The notes under the pieces were generated by a model. It did no database searches and was not told where the DNA came from. It saw only the letters and a program-made list of their open reading frames with translations. From positions 1 through 34,686 of the forward strand of contig PMBS01000071.1 in the NCBI GenBank assembly GCA_003153015.1: a stretch of DNA of 34,686 nucleotides, written 5' to 3'. Position numbers and translations under genes: made by a program. The DNA comes from Myxococcales bacterium (lineage in GTDB: Bacteria > Myxococcota_A > Polyangia > Fen-1088). This document shows positions 7,697 to 16,094 of this stretch, piece after piece. How positions within the stretch are numbered: position 1 is the stretch's first letter; every line of letters starts with the position of its first letter.

Positions 7697-9331
7697 CTAT
7701 TTCACGAAGCCTTGCAGGCCAACGTTGAGTCCCTTCATCGCCTGCGCGACCAGATTGGCAATTTGGGTGGCGCCAGGTTCGTGGAAGTGTGTGCCGTCGA
7801 CGAACATCGCGCTCTTGGCGCTGCTGGACAATGTGCCGTAGTAGGTGAGCGCGAGGCTGGTCAGGTCGATATATGCTACATTCTGGGCCTCGGCCAAAGT
7901 GATCATGGTCTGATCGAATCCGTTGAAGCCGTGGTTGGCGGCGCTCGCGCCTGAGCGTGCAACTGGGGTGATGAGGACCGGAGTGACGCTCTTGGCCTTC
8001 GCGTCGGTGAGGTACTTGGTCAGGTTCGTCTGGTAGGTGGCGGCGGAGTCGGACTTCATGTCGTTGTGGCCGAACTGGACGAAGAGAAAATCGCCCTGCT
8101 TCATGGCCGCTTTCACCGGAGGATAGAAACCTGAATAGAAAGAGCCCGCAGTTTCGCCCGAGTCCGCGTAGTTGGCCACGGCGATGCCTGGACCCAGGAA
8201 TTGCGAAAGCTCCTGACCCCAGCCGGAAACGTCTGTCCCGTCTGGGGCGAACGGATTGTAGGTTGCGGGATCCCAGTCGCAAACCGTCGAGTCGCCGGCA
8301 ATGTAGATGGTCGGTATGCTGGCGGCCGCAAACCCAACCCCGTGCAACGCCGGGGCGGTTCCGTCGAAGGACAGGTTCAGGATGTTTCCCGGGGCACTGT
8401 AGCCGTCGTGTTTTTCTGCCCTGACGTTCACCGCGAAGGTGTAGCGGAAATAGGCCCCGGCTGTCGTGTTGGTCGGCTGCAGAACGATGCGGCGGGTTTC
8501 CGCCCGCACGCGCGTCGTGGCCGCGGCGGTTGCGCTGCCCAATTCCACGGTCACGGTATAGTTGCCGTTGTTTGCGCTGAATGCGCAGTCGATCGGGTTC
8601 GTCCCAGTGCACTTGGCAAGCAACGTCGGATCGAGCGGCACCTCGCCGCTGGAGCCTCCCGCGGCGCCTCCGGTGGAGCCACCGCTGTTTCCGGTGCCGC
8701 CGGCGCCGCCCCCGCCGCTGCCGGTGCGCCCGAGATCCGGAGCCCCACCCGCGCGGCCATCGGGGATGATGGTCGCGTCAGTGGGCCCATCAGGTGGGCG
8801 AACCGCGTCGGACCCCATGGCGTCCTTTGCGGCGCTGGTGCCACCGAGTCCTGCGTCTGGGGGAAGTTGGCCGCCGGCGCCAGTGCCACCGCTTGCCGTG
8901 GTCGCACCGCCCGTGCTGCCGCCTGCGCTGGTCGATCCGCCCGAGGCAGCAATCCCGCCTGTGCCCGCCGAGCCGCCGGTGCTGGGGCTGCCTCCTGTGA
9001 CGGTCGAGCCTCCGGTGCGCAGGCTGCCGCCTGCCGCGGTCAAACCGCCGCTGGCAGGAGTGCCGCCTGCAACGGACCTGCCGCCTGTGGCGGTCAGGCC
9101 ACCACTAGATATGCCACCGGCCCCGGTCGTACCGCCGGCTACTGCGCTGGTGGAGGACTGTCCACCGTTGCCGCCAGCAACCGGCGATCCTGAACTTGAG
9201 TCCGGCGAACTACATCCGCTGGGCCAGGCCACCACCCAAACTGCCATCGCAAACCATGAAATCGCCGCGGTGAAAAGCGCGCGTCGCCTTGGGCCACAGG
9301 ATGAAGGGGGGGGTACTTCTCTTTTCTTCAT
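7697..9331 (-). CDS. Rhamnogalacturonan-acetylesterase-like SGNH hydrolase lipoprotein with Gly-repeat linker
   Basis: A 544-residue protein. The N-terminus is a lipoprotein signal ending VVAWPSGCSS. About 150 residues of GGxxxx repeats follow (GGLTAT, GGSPST, GGIAAS). A beta-sandwich-like accessory domain (KCTGTNPIDCAFSANNGNY onward) precedes the SGNH esterase domain: block I YIAGDSTVCD with the nucleophilic Ser near residue 347, GWGQ, NYADSGETAGSF, block III FGHND near 421, and block V VDGTHFHEPGA with the catalytic Asp/His pair near 511-514. The order and motifs match CE12 pectin acetylesterases, which remove acetyl groups from rhamnogalacturonan. It probably acts on the cell surface on plant-derived polysaccharide, but no pectinase lies nearby, so the substrate is inferred. 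It heads the minus-strand operon and has a paralogue at 14463-16094. Confidence 0.9.
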   Translation of the reverse strand: MKKREVPPPSSCGPRRRALFTAAISWFAMAVWVVAWPSGCSSPDSSSGSPVAGGNGGQSSTSAVAGGTTGAGGISSGGLTATGGRSVAGGTPASGGLTAAGGSLRTGGSTVTGGSPSTGGSAGTGGIAASGGSTSAGGSTGGATTASGGTGAGGQLPPDAGLGGTSAAKDAMGSDAVRPPDGPTDATIIPDGRAGGAPDLGRTGSGGGGAGGTGNSGGSTGGAAGGSSGEVPLDPTLLAKCTGTNPIDCAFSANNGNYTVTVELGSATAAATTRVRAETRRIVLQPTNTTAGAYFRYTFAVNVRAEKHDGYSAPGNILNLSFDGTAPALHGVGFAAASIPTIYIAGDSTVCDWDPATYNPFAPDGTDVSGWGQELSQFLGPGIAVANYADSGETAGSFYSGFYPPVKAAMKQGDFLFVQFGHNDMKSDSAATYQTNLTKYLTDAKAKSVTPVLITPVARSGASAANHGFNGFDQTMITLAEAQNVAYIDLTSLALTYYGTLSSSAKSAMFVDGTHFHEPGATQIANLVAQAMKGLNVGLQGFVK

Positions 9332-9369
9332 CGGAACCTCGCAGACAAGGATCCCCCATTGGGTTGCCC

Positions 9370-11403
9370 ATGTCCATATACTCTGTACGCGTGAAGCTTG
9401 CTCTCATCTATCCGCCGGCTTGTGATCCCACGGCGCCCTACCCCGCGGTTGCCGCACTGGCGGGATTCTTGCGTCCCCAGGGCATCGAGGTGCTGCCCAT
9501 CGATGCCAACCTGGAGGGATTCCTGGCTCTGCTGCAACGCGAGCCATTGGCCCTGCTCTCCGACCGCATCGAGCGGCGTATCGCCAGCCTGCAGCGCCGG
9601 CGCGCGCTCGACCACCAGAGCCAGCTCGACCTGTTGACCCTTCTGCGGGTGCGCGGCGAAGCAGGCGCAGTGCCGGGCGGGATCGGCGCGGCGCTGGACG
9701 TCCTGCGCGCCAGCGAGGGCTTCTACGATGCCGGACTGTATGCCGACGCGGTTGCCACGGTCAGCGCGGGCCTGCGCGTGATCGCGGCCGCGCACGCGCC
9801 TATGCAGCTCGACTTCACCGCGTACCGGACGCCCTTCGCCCTGACCACGCCGGACGAGATCGCGCGGGATGCCGATTCCGAGCGCGATCCGTTCGACGGC
9901 TACCTCACGGGCGAGCTGGTACCGCGTCTGCGCCGCGCGCGGGTCGACGCCATTGGCCTGTCGGTGTGCTTCCCGGGTCAGCTCGTACCCGCGTATTCGT
10001 TCGCGCTCAAGCTCAAGGCCGCCTTCCCCGAGGCGCACCTGGTCGCAGGCGGGCCGGCCATTACGCAGGTGCTGCTGCGGCTGCAGGGTCGCGCGCTCGC
10101 GCAGGCGCTGGGGTCGTTTGACAGCGCGGTGGTGTTCGAGGGCGAGCACACTTTGCTGGCGCTGTGTCGCGCTCTGGCCGACGAGCGCAAGACGCCGCGG
10201 GCGCTTCACCGAATCCCCAACCTGGTGCTACGCGATCCCGTGCTGGGAGCGCGCGTTTTGCCCGGGCCGCCCGCGGTTGATTTGCGCACGCTGCCCGCGC
10301 CCGATTTCGACGGCCTGCCGCTCGATCGCTATCTTTCGCCGCATCTGCTGCTGCCCTACGATCCCAGCCGCGGCTGCTACTGGGGCCGCTGCGCCTTTTG
10401 CCACTACGGCTTGGCAGCAGCCGGCACCGCCTGCTACCGCGAGCGCGCGGTCGACACCGTGGTCGAGCACCTCGGCGCTCTGTCCGTCCGCCACAACACG
10501 CGCTTCTTCTATTTGTCGCAGGACTCGGTGGCGCCCGGGATGCTTTGCCGGTTGGCCGACGCGTTGGCAAAGGCTGGCCTGGATCTGCGCTGGGGCACTG
10601 ACCTGCGGCCCGAGCCGTATCTGACGCCCGAACGCTGCCAAGGGCTGCGCCGGGGCGGTGCCATCGCGTGCAGCCTGGGGGTTGAGTCGGCCAGCCCGCG
10701 GGTGTTGCGCCTGATCGACAAGGGAATCACACCCGGCTGCGCAGCCACGGCCGTGCGCAACCTGGCCCGGGCGGGCATCGCGGCCGAGGTGATGTGCTTT
10801 TCCGATTTTCCCAGCGAGACCTTCACTGAAGCCATGGCGACCCTGGCTTTTATCGAGCGCCACGCCCCGCATATCGCGGCCTTCATTGTGGGGCGGTTCG
10901 AACTCACCCATGGTTCGCGCGTGGCGCGCGATCCAACGCGCTTCGGACTGCGCGAGATCTGGACCGTGCAAGGCGACGAGCTGGGTACAGCCCTGTTCTT
11001 TGCCGAACGCAAGCCGGGCAAGCGCGACCGCGACCGCGTCCGGCTGGAGCGGGCGCTGGAGCAGCTGGCCTCCGGCTGGTTACTGCGCAGCTATCCCTGG
11101 GCCGGCTCGCTGTCGACCGCGCACACCATTTTCTATTACGATCACTTCGGCCCCGGCGCATTCAGGGATCTCGCGGGCCAGGCGCGCGGCCGCATTCTGG
11201 GTAAGTTGCCGGCCAGCCGATTCTCCCGCTTCGGCCTCCACAAGCTGGCCCGTGCCCAGCAGCACGAGGCCGAGATCTGGCACGAGATGACCCACGTACG
11301 CCGGCAGGTTTCGCGCCAGGCCTACAATGAACTGGCTGCACAAGTCCCACTCTTGCGGCCCGGACACCGACGCGCGGCGGGCCGGGGAACTACCCCACGA
11401 TAG
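9370..11403 (+). CDS. B12-binding-type radical SAM protein with C-x4-C-x2-C cluster motif
   Basis: A 677-residue protein. The start at 9370 (MSIYSVRVKLALIYPP) is chosen because the longer track ORF overlaps the divergent lipoprotein gene; a GTG at 9391 is an alternative. The N-terminal half has a Rossmann-like cobalamin-binding pattern (LALIYPP, AALAGFLRPQG, later DAIGLSVCF and LVAGGPAIT). The radical SAM domain begins at DPSRGCYWGRCAFCHYG (Cys near residues 336, 341 and 344). The spacing between the first two Cys is four residues rather than three. SAM-interacting segments such as IACSLGVESASPRVLRLIDKG follow. Related enzymes catalyse radical methylation, cyclisation or other modifications in secondary metabolism. 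A second radical SAM gene lies 62 bp downstream. The substrate cannot be deduced. Confidence 0.85.
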   Translation: MSIYSVRVKLALIYPPACDPTAPYPAVAALAGFLRPQGIEVLPIDANLEGFLALLQREPLALLSDRIERRIASLQRRRALDHQSQLDLLTLLRVRGEAGAVPGGIGAALDVLRASEGFYDAGLYADAVATVSAGLRVIAAAHAPMQLDFTAYRTPFALTTPDEIARDADSERDPFDGYLTGELVPRLRRARVDAIGLSVCFPGQLVPAYSFALKLKAAFPEAHLVAGGPAITQVLLRLQGRALAQALGSFDSAVVFEGEHTLLALCRALADERKTPRALHRIPNLVLRDPVLGARVLPGPPAVDLRTLPAPDFDGLPLDRYLSPHLLLPYDPSRGCYWGRCAFCHYGLAAAGTACYRERAVDTVVEHLGALSVRHNTRFFYLSQDSVAPGMLCRLADALAKAGLDLRWGTDLRPEPYLTPERCQGLRRGGAIACSLGVESASPRVLRLIDKGITPGCAATAVRNLARAGIAAEVMCFSDFPSETFTEAMATLAFIERHAPHIAAFIVGRFELTHGSRVARDPTRFGLREIWTVQGDELGTALFFAERKPGKRDRDRVRLERALEQLASGWLLRSYPWAGSLSTAHTIFYYDHFGPGAFRDLAGQARGRILGKLPASRFSRFGLHKLARAQQHEAEIWHEMTHVRRQVSRQAYNELAAQVPLLRPGHRRAAGRGTTPR

Positions 11404-11412
11404 CCGAAGGTT

Positions 11413-11442
11413 GTGGCCGTGGCCCTGGCCGTGGCCGTGGCC
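11413..11442 (+). repeat. Five-unit GTGGCC hexanucleotide tandem repeat
   Basis: Between the two radical SAM genes five hexamers run in series (GTGGCC, with the third unit CTGGCC). The repeat lies outside both reading frames as assigned. It may be prone to slippage and would then alter the spacing between the genes. Confidence 0.7.
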
Positions 11443-11465
11443 GCCAGGAACCGCACGCAAATCAC

Positions 11466-13277
11466 ATGGAGGTGAATTCCGTTCCCTTCGGTCGCGTCCT
11501 TCGATATGCCTCTTGCATGTCGCAGCCTCCCAGCGCCGTCACTGCACCACGTCTTTGGGATCTCATGGATGAGCCGCTCGGAGTGGAACAGGCGAGACCG
11601 AGCTTTGATCTACCTACGCGCAATGGCGCCCGGGTGCTCCTGTCGTCGGTGTTCGGCCCGTATTGTCAAGACGATGAATACGGCAGCCGTGCCATCAACC
11701 CAATGGAGCTCTTTCACAATCAAGTCACGCGCGAACAAGGTTCTTTCTCGCTTCGCGTGTTTCATCCATCTTTGGGAATCCGGCTGATCCAAGCGAACAT
11801 CTCGGCGCCTTGCACGGTGCTCGATTTTCCGACGCTGGAGATCTTCGAGCACGAGATCACGAGCCACCCCTACGACATCATCGGCATTTCATCCATTGTG
11901 GCCAACGTCGGCAAGGTGAAGAAGATGTGCGAGGTCGTGCGCGCACTGTCGCCGCGCTCCCGCATCGTCGTGGGCGGCCACGTCGCTGCGATCCCTTGCC
12001 TGCAAGCCATGGTCGATGCCGATCATGTCGTGAAGGGTGAAGGGGTCGAGTGGATGCGGCGCTTTCTCGGCGAGGACCCGGAAGCGCCCATTCGCCATCC
12101 TGCAGTCTGTTCGTCGTTCGGGTTTCGCTTCATGGGCCTGCCTCTGCCAGCCCCGCGCGCAGCGATGCCCGCGGTCGTCGCGCCTTCGGTGGGTTGTCCC
12201 ATGGGCTGCGATTTCTGCTGCACCTCCGCCTTCTTCGGCGGCAAGGGCAACGTGCACAATTTCTTCACAGACGGCAACGAGCTGTTCGATGCCCTTTGCG
12301 ACATCGACTCGCAGCTACATTCATCGGCCTTCTTCCTGCTCGACGAGAACTTTTTGCTGCAGCGCGACCGTGCGATGCAGTTGCTCAAGCGAATGCGCGA
12401 ACAGAACAAGTCGTGGGCGCTCTACGTCTTCTCGTCCGCGAACGCCATTGCCCGGTACTCGATCGAAACCCTGGTCGAGTTGGGCGTGTCCTGGATCTGG
12501 CTCGGGCTGGAATCGCCGGGGTCGGACTACCAGAAGCTCGAGAACGCCAATACGGTCGAAATGGTCCGGCGCCTTCGTGAGCACGGCATCACAACCATCG
12601 GATCCTCCATCATCGGGTTGCCGCACCACACGGTCGAAAACCTGCGGGAGGAAATCGAGTACGCCATCTCTCACGAGACGGATTTCCATCAGTTCATGCT
12701 CTACACGCCAATGCCGGGAACGCCACTCCACGAGAAGAGCCTGCGAGAAGGGTCCCTGCTTCCGGAGGTCCCGTACGCGGACATCCACGGACAGTTCAAG
12801 TTCAACTTTCAGCATCCCAAGATTTCACGGGACGAATCCAAGCTGCTGCTTGATTGGGCATTTCGTCGCGACTACGAGAGGAACGGCCCCAGCGTCTACC
12901 GTCTCTTCAAGACCATGCTCGCCGGCTGGCGGAGGTATTCTCAACACCCTGATCCCCGGGTGCGCCGCCGATTTCAGCGGGAAAAGCTGGTCTACCAGCA
13001 CATCATGGATGCGGGCCTTCGAGCCATGGAGTACGGGCTCGCGCTGGAGAACCGACCGTCCGCTCGCCAACAGGTGAAGTCGCTCCGGCGGCAGATCAAC
13101 GTCGAATGTGGAGGCGTTGGACGATGGATCGGCGCGACCGCGGCTCCCATCCTGTTCGGGGCCAGCGTGCTCGAACAGCTTCGCGTCGCTCGCGGGTGGA
13201 GGTACGAACCGAAAACGCGAATTGAACGACGCAATTGGGGAAGCGTGCATTCGTGCGCTGAAGCGCAGAAGGCGTAG
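11466..13277 (+). CDS. B12-binding-domain radical SAM protein
   Basis: A protein of up to 603 residues. The N-terminal region shows the cobalamin-binding-domain pattern of radical SAM enzymes: HPYDIIGISSIVANVGKVKK, then RIVVGGHVAAIP and ADHVVKGEGVEWM. The radical SAM domain carries a canonical C-x3-C-x2-C at GCPMGCDFC (first Cys near residue 244), followed by FFLLDENFLLQRDRA, WIWLGLESPGSDY and TTIGSSIIGLPHHTVEN. The C-terminal 150 residues are basic and unassigned. The first ATG (11466) is itself part of a GGAGGTGA string that looks like a ribosome binding site, so a later start such as the ATG at 11517 (MSQPPSAV) is possible. It is codirectional with the upstream radical SAM gene and probably in the same operon. 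The reaction is unknown. Confidence 0.87.
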   Translation: MEVNSVPFGRVLRYASCMSQPPSAVTAPRLWDLMDEPLGVEQARPSFDLPTRNGARVLLSSVFGPYCQDDEYGSRAINPMELFHNQVTREQGSFSLRVFHPSLGIRLIQANISAPCTVLDFPTLEIFEHEITSHPYDIIGISSIVANVGKVKKMCEVVRALSPRSRIVVGGHVAAIPCLQAMVDADHVVKGEGVEWMRRFLGEDPEAPIRHPAVCSSFGFRFMGLPLPAPRAAMPAVVAPSVGCPMGCDFCCTSAFFGGKGNVHNFFTDGNELFDALCDIDSQLHSSAFFLLDENFLLQRDRAMQLLKRMREQNKSWALYVFSSANAIARYSIETLVELGVSWIWLGLESPGSDYQKLENANTVEMVRRLREHGITTIGSSIIGLPHHTVENLREEIEYAISHETDFHQFMLYTPMPGTPLHEKSLREGSLLPEVPYADIHGQFKFNFQHPKISRDESKLLLDWAFRRDYERNGPSVYRLFKTMLAGWRRYSQHPDPRVRRRFQREKLVYQHIMDAGLRAMEYGLALENRPSARQQVKSLRRQINVECGGVGRWIGATAAPILFGASVLEQLRVARGWRYEPKTRIERRNWGSVHSCAEAQKA

Positions 13278-13448
13278 GCCAGGTCGTAAGTGCGGATGTG
13301 CTCGCCGCTCGTCTACCGATTGCGCTTGCCCGCTACGGGAGTCAGGAGCTTCTGGTACCACTCGCGATCAGGATCGTGCCTCGGTCAGGCTGCGATGTGT
13401 CCTCTGTGTGAAGTAGCTAACTTCGATCCACGGTCCGCGAGATGCTGG
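13278..13448. other. Convergent intergenic region, no clear element
   Basis: These 171 bp separate the ends of two convergent genes. I see no gene and no stem followed by a T-run, so any terminator is not obvious. Confidence 0.4.
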
Positions 13449-14237
13449 TCAACGCCGTCGGCGACGCGCCAGCATCACGATCGCGCCGAACAGGCCCGCC
13501 AGCAGCCAGGGACCGAAGGTCTTGGCCGAAAACCAGCCGCCCACCGCGCACCCGCTCGAGTCGCTCTGGTCGTTGCCGCCTGTCCCGCCCGGGCCTCCCG
13601 CGCCTGCAGTGCCGCCGGTTGCCGAGACCACTTCCTGTCCGGCTGTCCCGCCCACCGCAGGCGCTGTGGTGCTCGCACTCTGTGTCCCGCCTGCCGGTGG
13701 AGCCGTGGTGGCCTGCCCGGTTGTTCCGCCCGCCGCTGTGGCTCCGCCCGCCGCTGTGGCTCCGCCCGCCGCTGTGCTCCCGCCCGTCGCTGTGCTCCCG
13801 CCCGTCGCGGTTGTCCCGCCCGCCGCCGTGCTCCCGCCCGCTGCTGTGGTGCCACCCGCTGCTATGGTGCCGCCCGCCGCCGTGCTCCCGCCGAGCACGC
13901 TCTTCCCGCCTGTCCCGACAGAACCTCCCTGCGCGCTCGCCCCGCCCTGTCCGCTGGCCCCGCCTGCGCCTACAAGCCCGCCGTCGCCACCTACACAGCG
14001 GAGGCAAGCGTACTGCATGGTTGGCGGCGAGGCAGAGGCATCTCGGTTCCAGTTCGCATAGTCGAGCCTCGAGCAGGTGCTCGCGACGCAAACTCCCGCT
14101 CCGTTGCGACACGAAACGCCTGCTGAGGCCGCCTGGCTGCAATCCGCGACATCCGGCGGAATCACATCGGCACGAGCCACGCTGGCGTAGGCTGCCAACG
14201 ATGCCAACGCTGAAATAAGTAGTCCCGCTGTTTTCAT
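13449..14237 (-). CDS. Cys-rich surface protein with Gly-repeat linker and MYXO-CTERM-type C-terminus
   Basis: A 262-residue protein with four visible parts. A Sec signal peptide (MKTAGLLISALASLAAYASVARA) is followed by a small Cys-rich domain of about 60 residues (PPDVADCSQAASAGVSC, GVCVASTCSRLDY, YACLRCV). About 130 residues of GGxxxx repeats come next (GGSTAA, GGTTAT). The protein ends in SSGCAVGGW, a hydrophobic helix and ARRRRR. The last part matches the MYXO-CTERM sorting signal, which in myxobacteria is cleaved at the Cys and leads to surface anchoring. The small Cys-rich domain is not recognised by name. The gene is convergent with the second radical SAM gene and divergent from the second SGNH lipoprotein gene. 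The plus-strand Pro-rich ORFs here are shadows. Confidence 0.85.
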   Translation of the reverse strand: MKTAGLLISALASLAAYASVARADVIPPDVADCSQAASAGVSCRNGAGVCVASTCSRLDYANWNRDASASPPTMQYACLRCVGGDGGLVGAGGASGQGGASAQGGSVGTGGKSVLGGSTAAGGTIAAGGTTAAGGSTAAGGTTATGGSTATGGSTAAGGATAAGGATAAGGTTGQATTAPPAGGTQSASTTAPAVGGTAGQEVVSATGGTAGAGGPGGTGGNDQSDSSGCAVGGWFSAKTFGPWLLAGLFGAIVMLARRRRR

Positions 14238-14462
14238 TGGTGACCCCAGTATTATGGCTCAAGGATCCCTCCCGTCTCCCTGCCCTGTCAACCAAACTGC
14301 TCGCCTCTCTGCGCGTTAAAGGTGTCCTCGATCACAGGCGCCACTGCGGTACAGCATCGCGAATATCTGAGCCGTGCGCCTGGAACCATGTCACCAACTA
14401 GTGCGATGCCAATCCATGTCCACAACCGGAAGATGATTCACAACCCGTACTGTCCATGCGAG
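14238..14462. promoter_or_regulatory. Divergent promoter region between MYXO-CTERM and SGNH genes
   Basis: The 225 bp between two divergent starts must hold both promoters. No clear -35/-10 pair or operator palindrome could be picked out by eye. The plus-strand track ORF begins inside it (GTG at 14322), but its first 47 residues do not look like a signal peptide. Confidence 0.4.
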
Positions 14463-16094
14463 ATGGGGCATTTCCGTCGCCTCATGTTCGCGGTGACCGC
14501 CCTGGCCTCTCTGGGCCTGGGATGCAGTTCATCAGACAACGCTGGGCCGCCACACGTAGGTGGCAGCCAAGCCACCGGTGGGTCAGGTGGAAACAGCGTA
14601 GGTACCGGCGGAACGGTTGCCTCAGGCGGAACGGTTGCCTCAGGCGGAACGGTTGCCTCAGGCGGCGTGGTTACTCAGGGAGGCTCGGTCACCAATGGTG
14701 GCTCAGTTTCCACAGGCGGCACGACAACCGCGGGCGGCTCGGTTTCCACGGGTGGCTCTGTCGCCACGGGCGGCTCGGTTTCCACGGGTGGCTCTGTCGC
14801 CACGGGCGGCTCGGTTTCCGCGGGCGGCTCTGTCGCCACGGGCGGCTCGGTTTCCACGGGCGGCTCTGTCGCTACGGGCGGCTCTGTCCCCGCCGGTGGC
14901 TCGACCGCTCGAGGCGGCACCACAACCGCGGGCGGCTCTGTCGCCACGGGTGGCTCGGTTTCCACGGGCGGCTCTGTCGCCACGGGCGGCTCTGTCGTCG
15001 CCGGCGGCTCGACCGCTCGGGGCGGCACGACAATCACAGGAGGGTCAGTCTCCACAGGCGGCTCCACCACTCCTCCCCCCACCGGGGGCACTGTCACGAC
15101 GGATGGGGGCTCTCCGCCGGCCAATGGCGGTCCAACTCCAGACACCGCGACACGGGCCAAGTGCACCAACGACTCATCCGGCATTGCCTGCCATTTTGGT
15201 GGCAACCCGGGCAACTACGATGTCGCCTTCTACCTCGGTGGCACCGCCGCCGGAAAGACCACCGTAACGGCCGAAACCTCGCGCGGGATGCTGGCCGAAG
15301 TCGACACCGCCGCAGGCCAAAAAGTCCTCTATTCCATGACGGTCAACGTCCGCCAGCCCGAGGGAGAACCTACCCAGGCCACGGCTCCGGCTGGAACCCC
15401 TGGATTGGACATGTACTTCAGAGGACCGGCGCCTCTGCTGGATTCCATCGCCTACGCAACAGCCGCCAACCCAACTGTCCTTTACATCGCGGGCGATTCA
15501 ACCGTTTGCGACCAGTCCGGCGCCGCGTTTGGCGGGTGGGGCCAGGAGGTGCCACAGTTCTTCGGCTATGGCCTCTCCGTGGCGAATTACGCCGATTCTG
15601 GCGAGAGTTCTGGGAGTTTTCTCAATAGCTCCGGGCTAATGGGCGCCGTCACCTCTCGCTGGAAGGCCAATGACTACCTATTCGTTCAAATGGGCCACAA
15701 CGACAAGACGACCACGGCGACGGCTTTCCAAACCAACATGACTTCCTATGTGACTCAGGCAAAGGCAAAGGGCGTTATCCCGGTGCTCGTTACGCCCATT
15801 GCTCGCGCGCAATTCAGTGGCAACACAGTCTCGCCCCAGCACATCAACAGCACTGGCGCCGATCTTCCTGCCATCATCCGACAGATCGGCACAGATCAGA
15901 ATGTTCCGGTCATCGATCTGACAGCCCTGACCGTGGCCTGGCTCAACCAGCTTGGCCCCAATGGCTGGCAGTCCTACTTTGTGTCAGGCCAAGTCACTCA
16001 CACCACCCATTCCGGAGCGAAGGTGATTGCTGGCTTTGTCGCCGACGCGATTCGCACCCTCAACATCTCCCCGCTGAAGAATTTCCTTCGCTAG
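14463..16094 (+). CDS. Second rhamnogalacturonan-acetylesterase-like SGNH lipoprotein, catalytic Asp replaced by Gln
   Basis: Starting at 14463 (MGHFRRLMFAVTALASLGLGC) gives a lipoprotein signal and 543 residues, nearly the same length as the paralogue at 7697-9331. About 160 residues of GGxxxx repeats (GGTVAS, GGSVST, GGSVAT) precede a beta-sandwich-like domain (KCTNDSSGIACHFGGNPGNY). The SGNH domain follows: YIAGDSTVCD (Ser 346), GWGQEVPQ, NYADSGESSGSF, MGHNDK (411-414) and block V. In block V the sequence is GQVTHTTHSGA. The His (513) is kept, but the Asp expected three residues before it is Gln (510). The enzyme may be weakened, may use another acid, or may only bind carbohydrate. The stop overlaps that of the convergent methyltransferase gene in the tetranucleotide CTAG. 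Confidence 0.88.
   Translation: MGHFRRLMFAVTALASLGLGCSSSDNAGPPHVGGSQATGGSGGNSVGTGGTVASGGTVASGGTVASGGVVTQGGSVTNGGSVSTGGTTTAGGSVSTGGSVATGGSVSTGGSVATGGSVSAGGSVATGGSVSTGGSVATGGSVPAGGSTARGGTTTAGGSVATGGSVSTGGSVATGGSVVAGGSTARGGTTITGGSVSTGGSTTPPPTGGTVTTDGGSPPANGGPTPDTATRAKCTNDSSGIACHFGGNPGNYDVAFYLGGTAAGKTTVTAETSRGMLAEVDTAAGQKVLYSMTVNVRQPEGEPTQATAPAGTPGLDMYFRGPAPLLDSIAYATAANPTVLYIAGDSTVCDQSGAAFGGWGQEVPQFFGYGLSVANYADSGESSGSFLNSSGLMGAVTSRWKANDYLFVQMGHNDKTTTATAFQTNMTSYVTQAKAKGVIPVLVTPIARAQFSGNTVSPQHINSTGADLPAIIRQIGTDQNVPVIDLTALTVAWLNQLGPNGWQSYFVSGQVTHTTHSGAKVIAGFVADAIRTLNISPLKNFLR
14596..15075 (+). repeat. 18-bp-period tandem repeat encoding GGxxxx hexapeptides
   Basis: Roughly 26 copies of an 18-bp unit encode GGSVST/GGSVAT-type hexapeptides. 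The first three GGTVAS units near 14608-14661 are nucleotide-identical. A longer block containing GGSTARGGTT occurs twice, which suggests past duplication of several units together. The copy number is likely to vary between strains. Confidence 0.85.

Noticed and set aside
14596-15075. Regular direct repeats considered as a CRISPR or DNA satellite array
   Set aside because: Period is 18 bp without spacers, in frame with a lipoprotein linker; no cas genes in the window.
14675-15214. Minus-strand PPVETEPP repeat ORF (and the similar 19623-20495 and 21634-22113 ORFs)
   Set aside because: Complement of Gly-rich linkers in genes with good starts, signals and domains on the plus strand.
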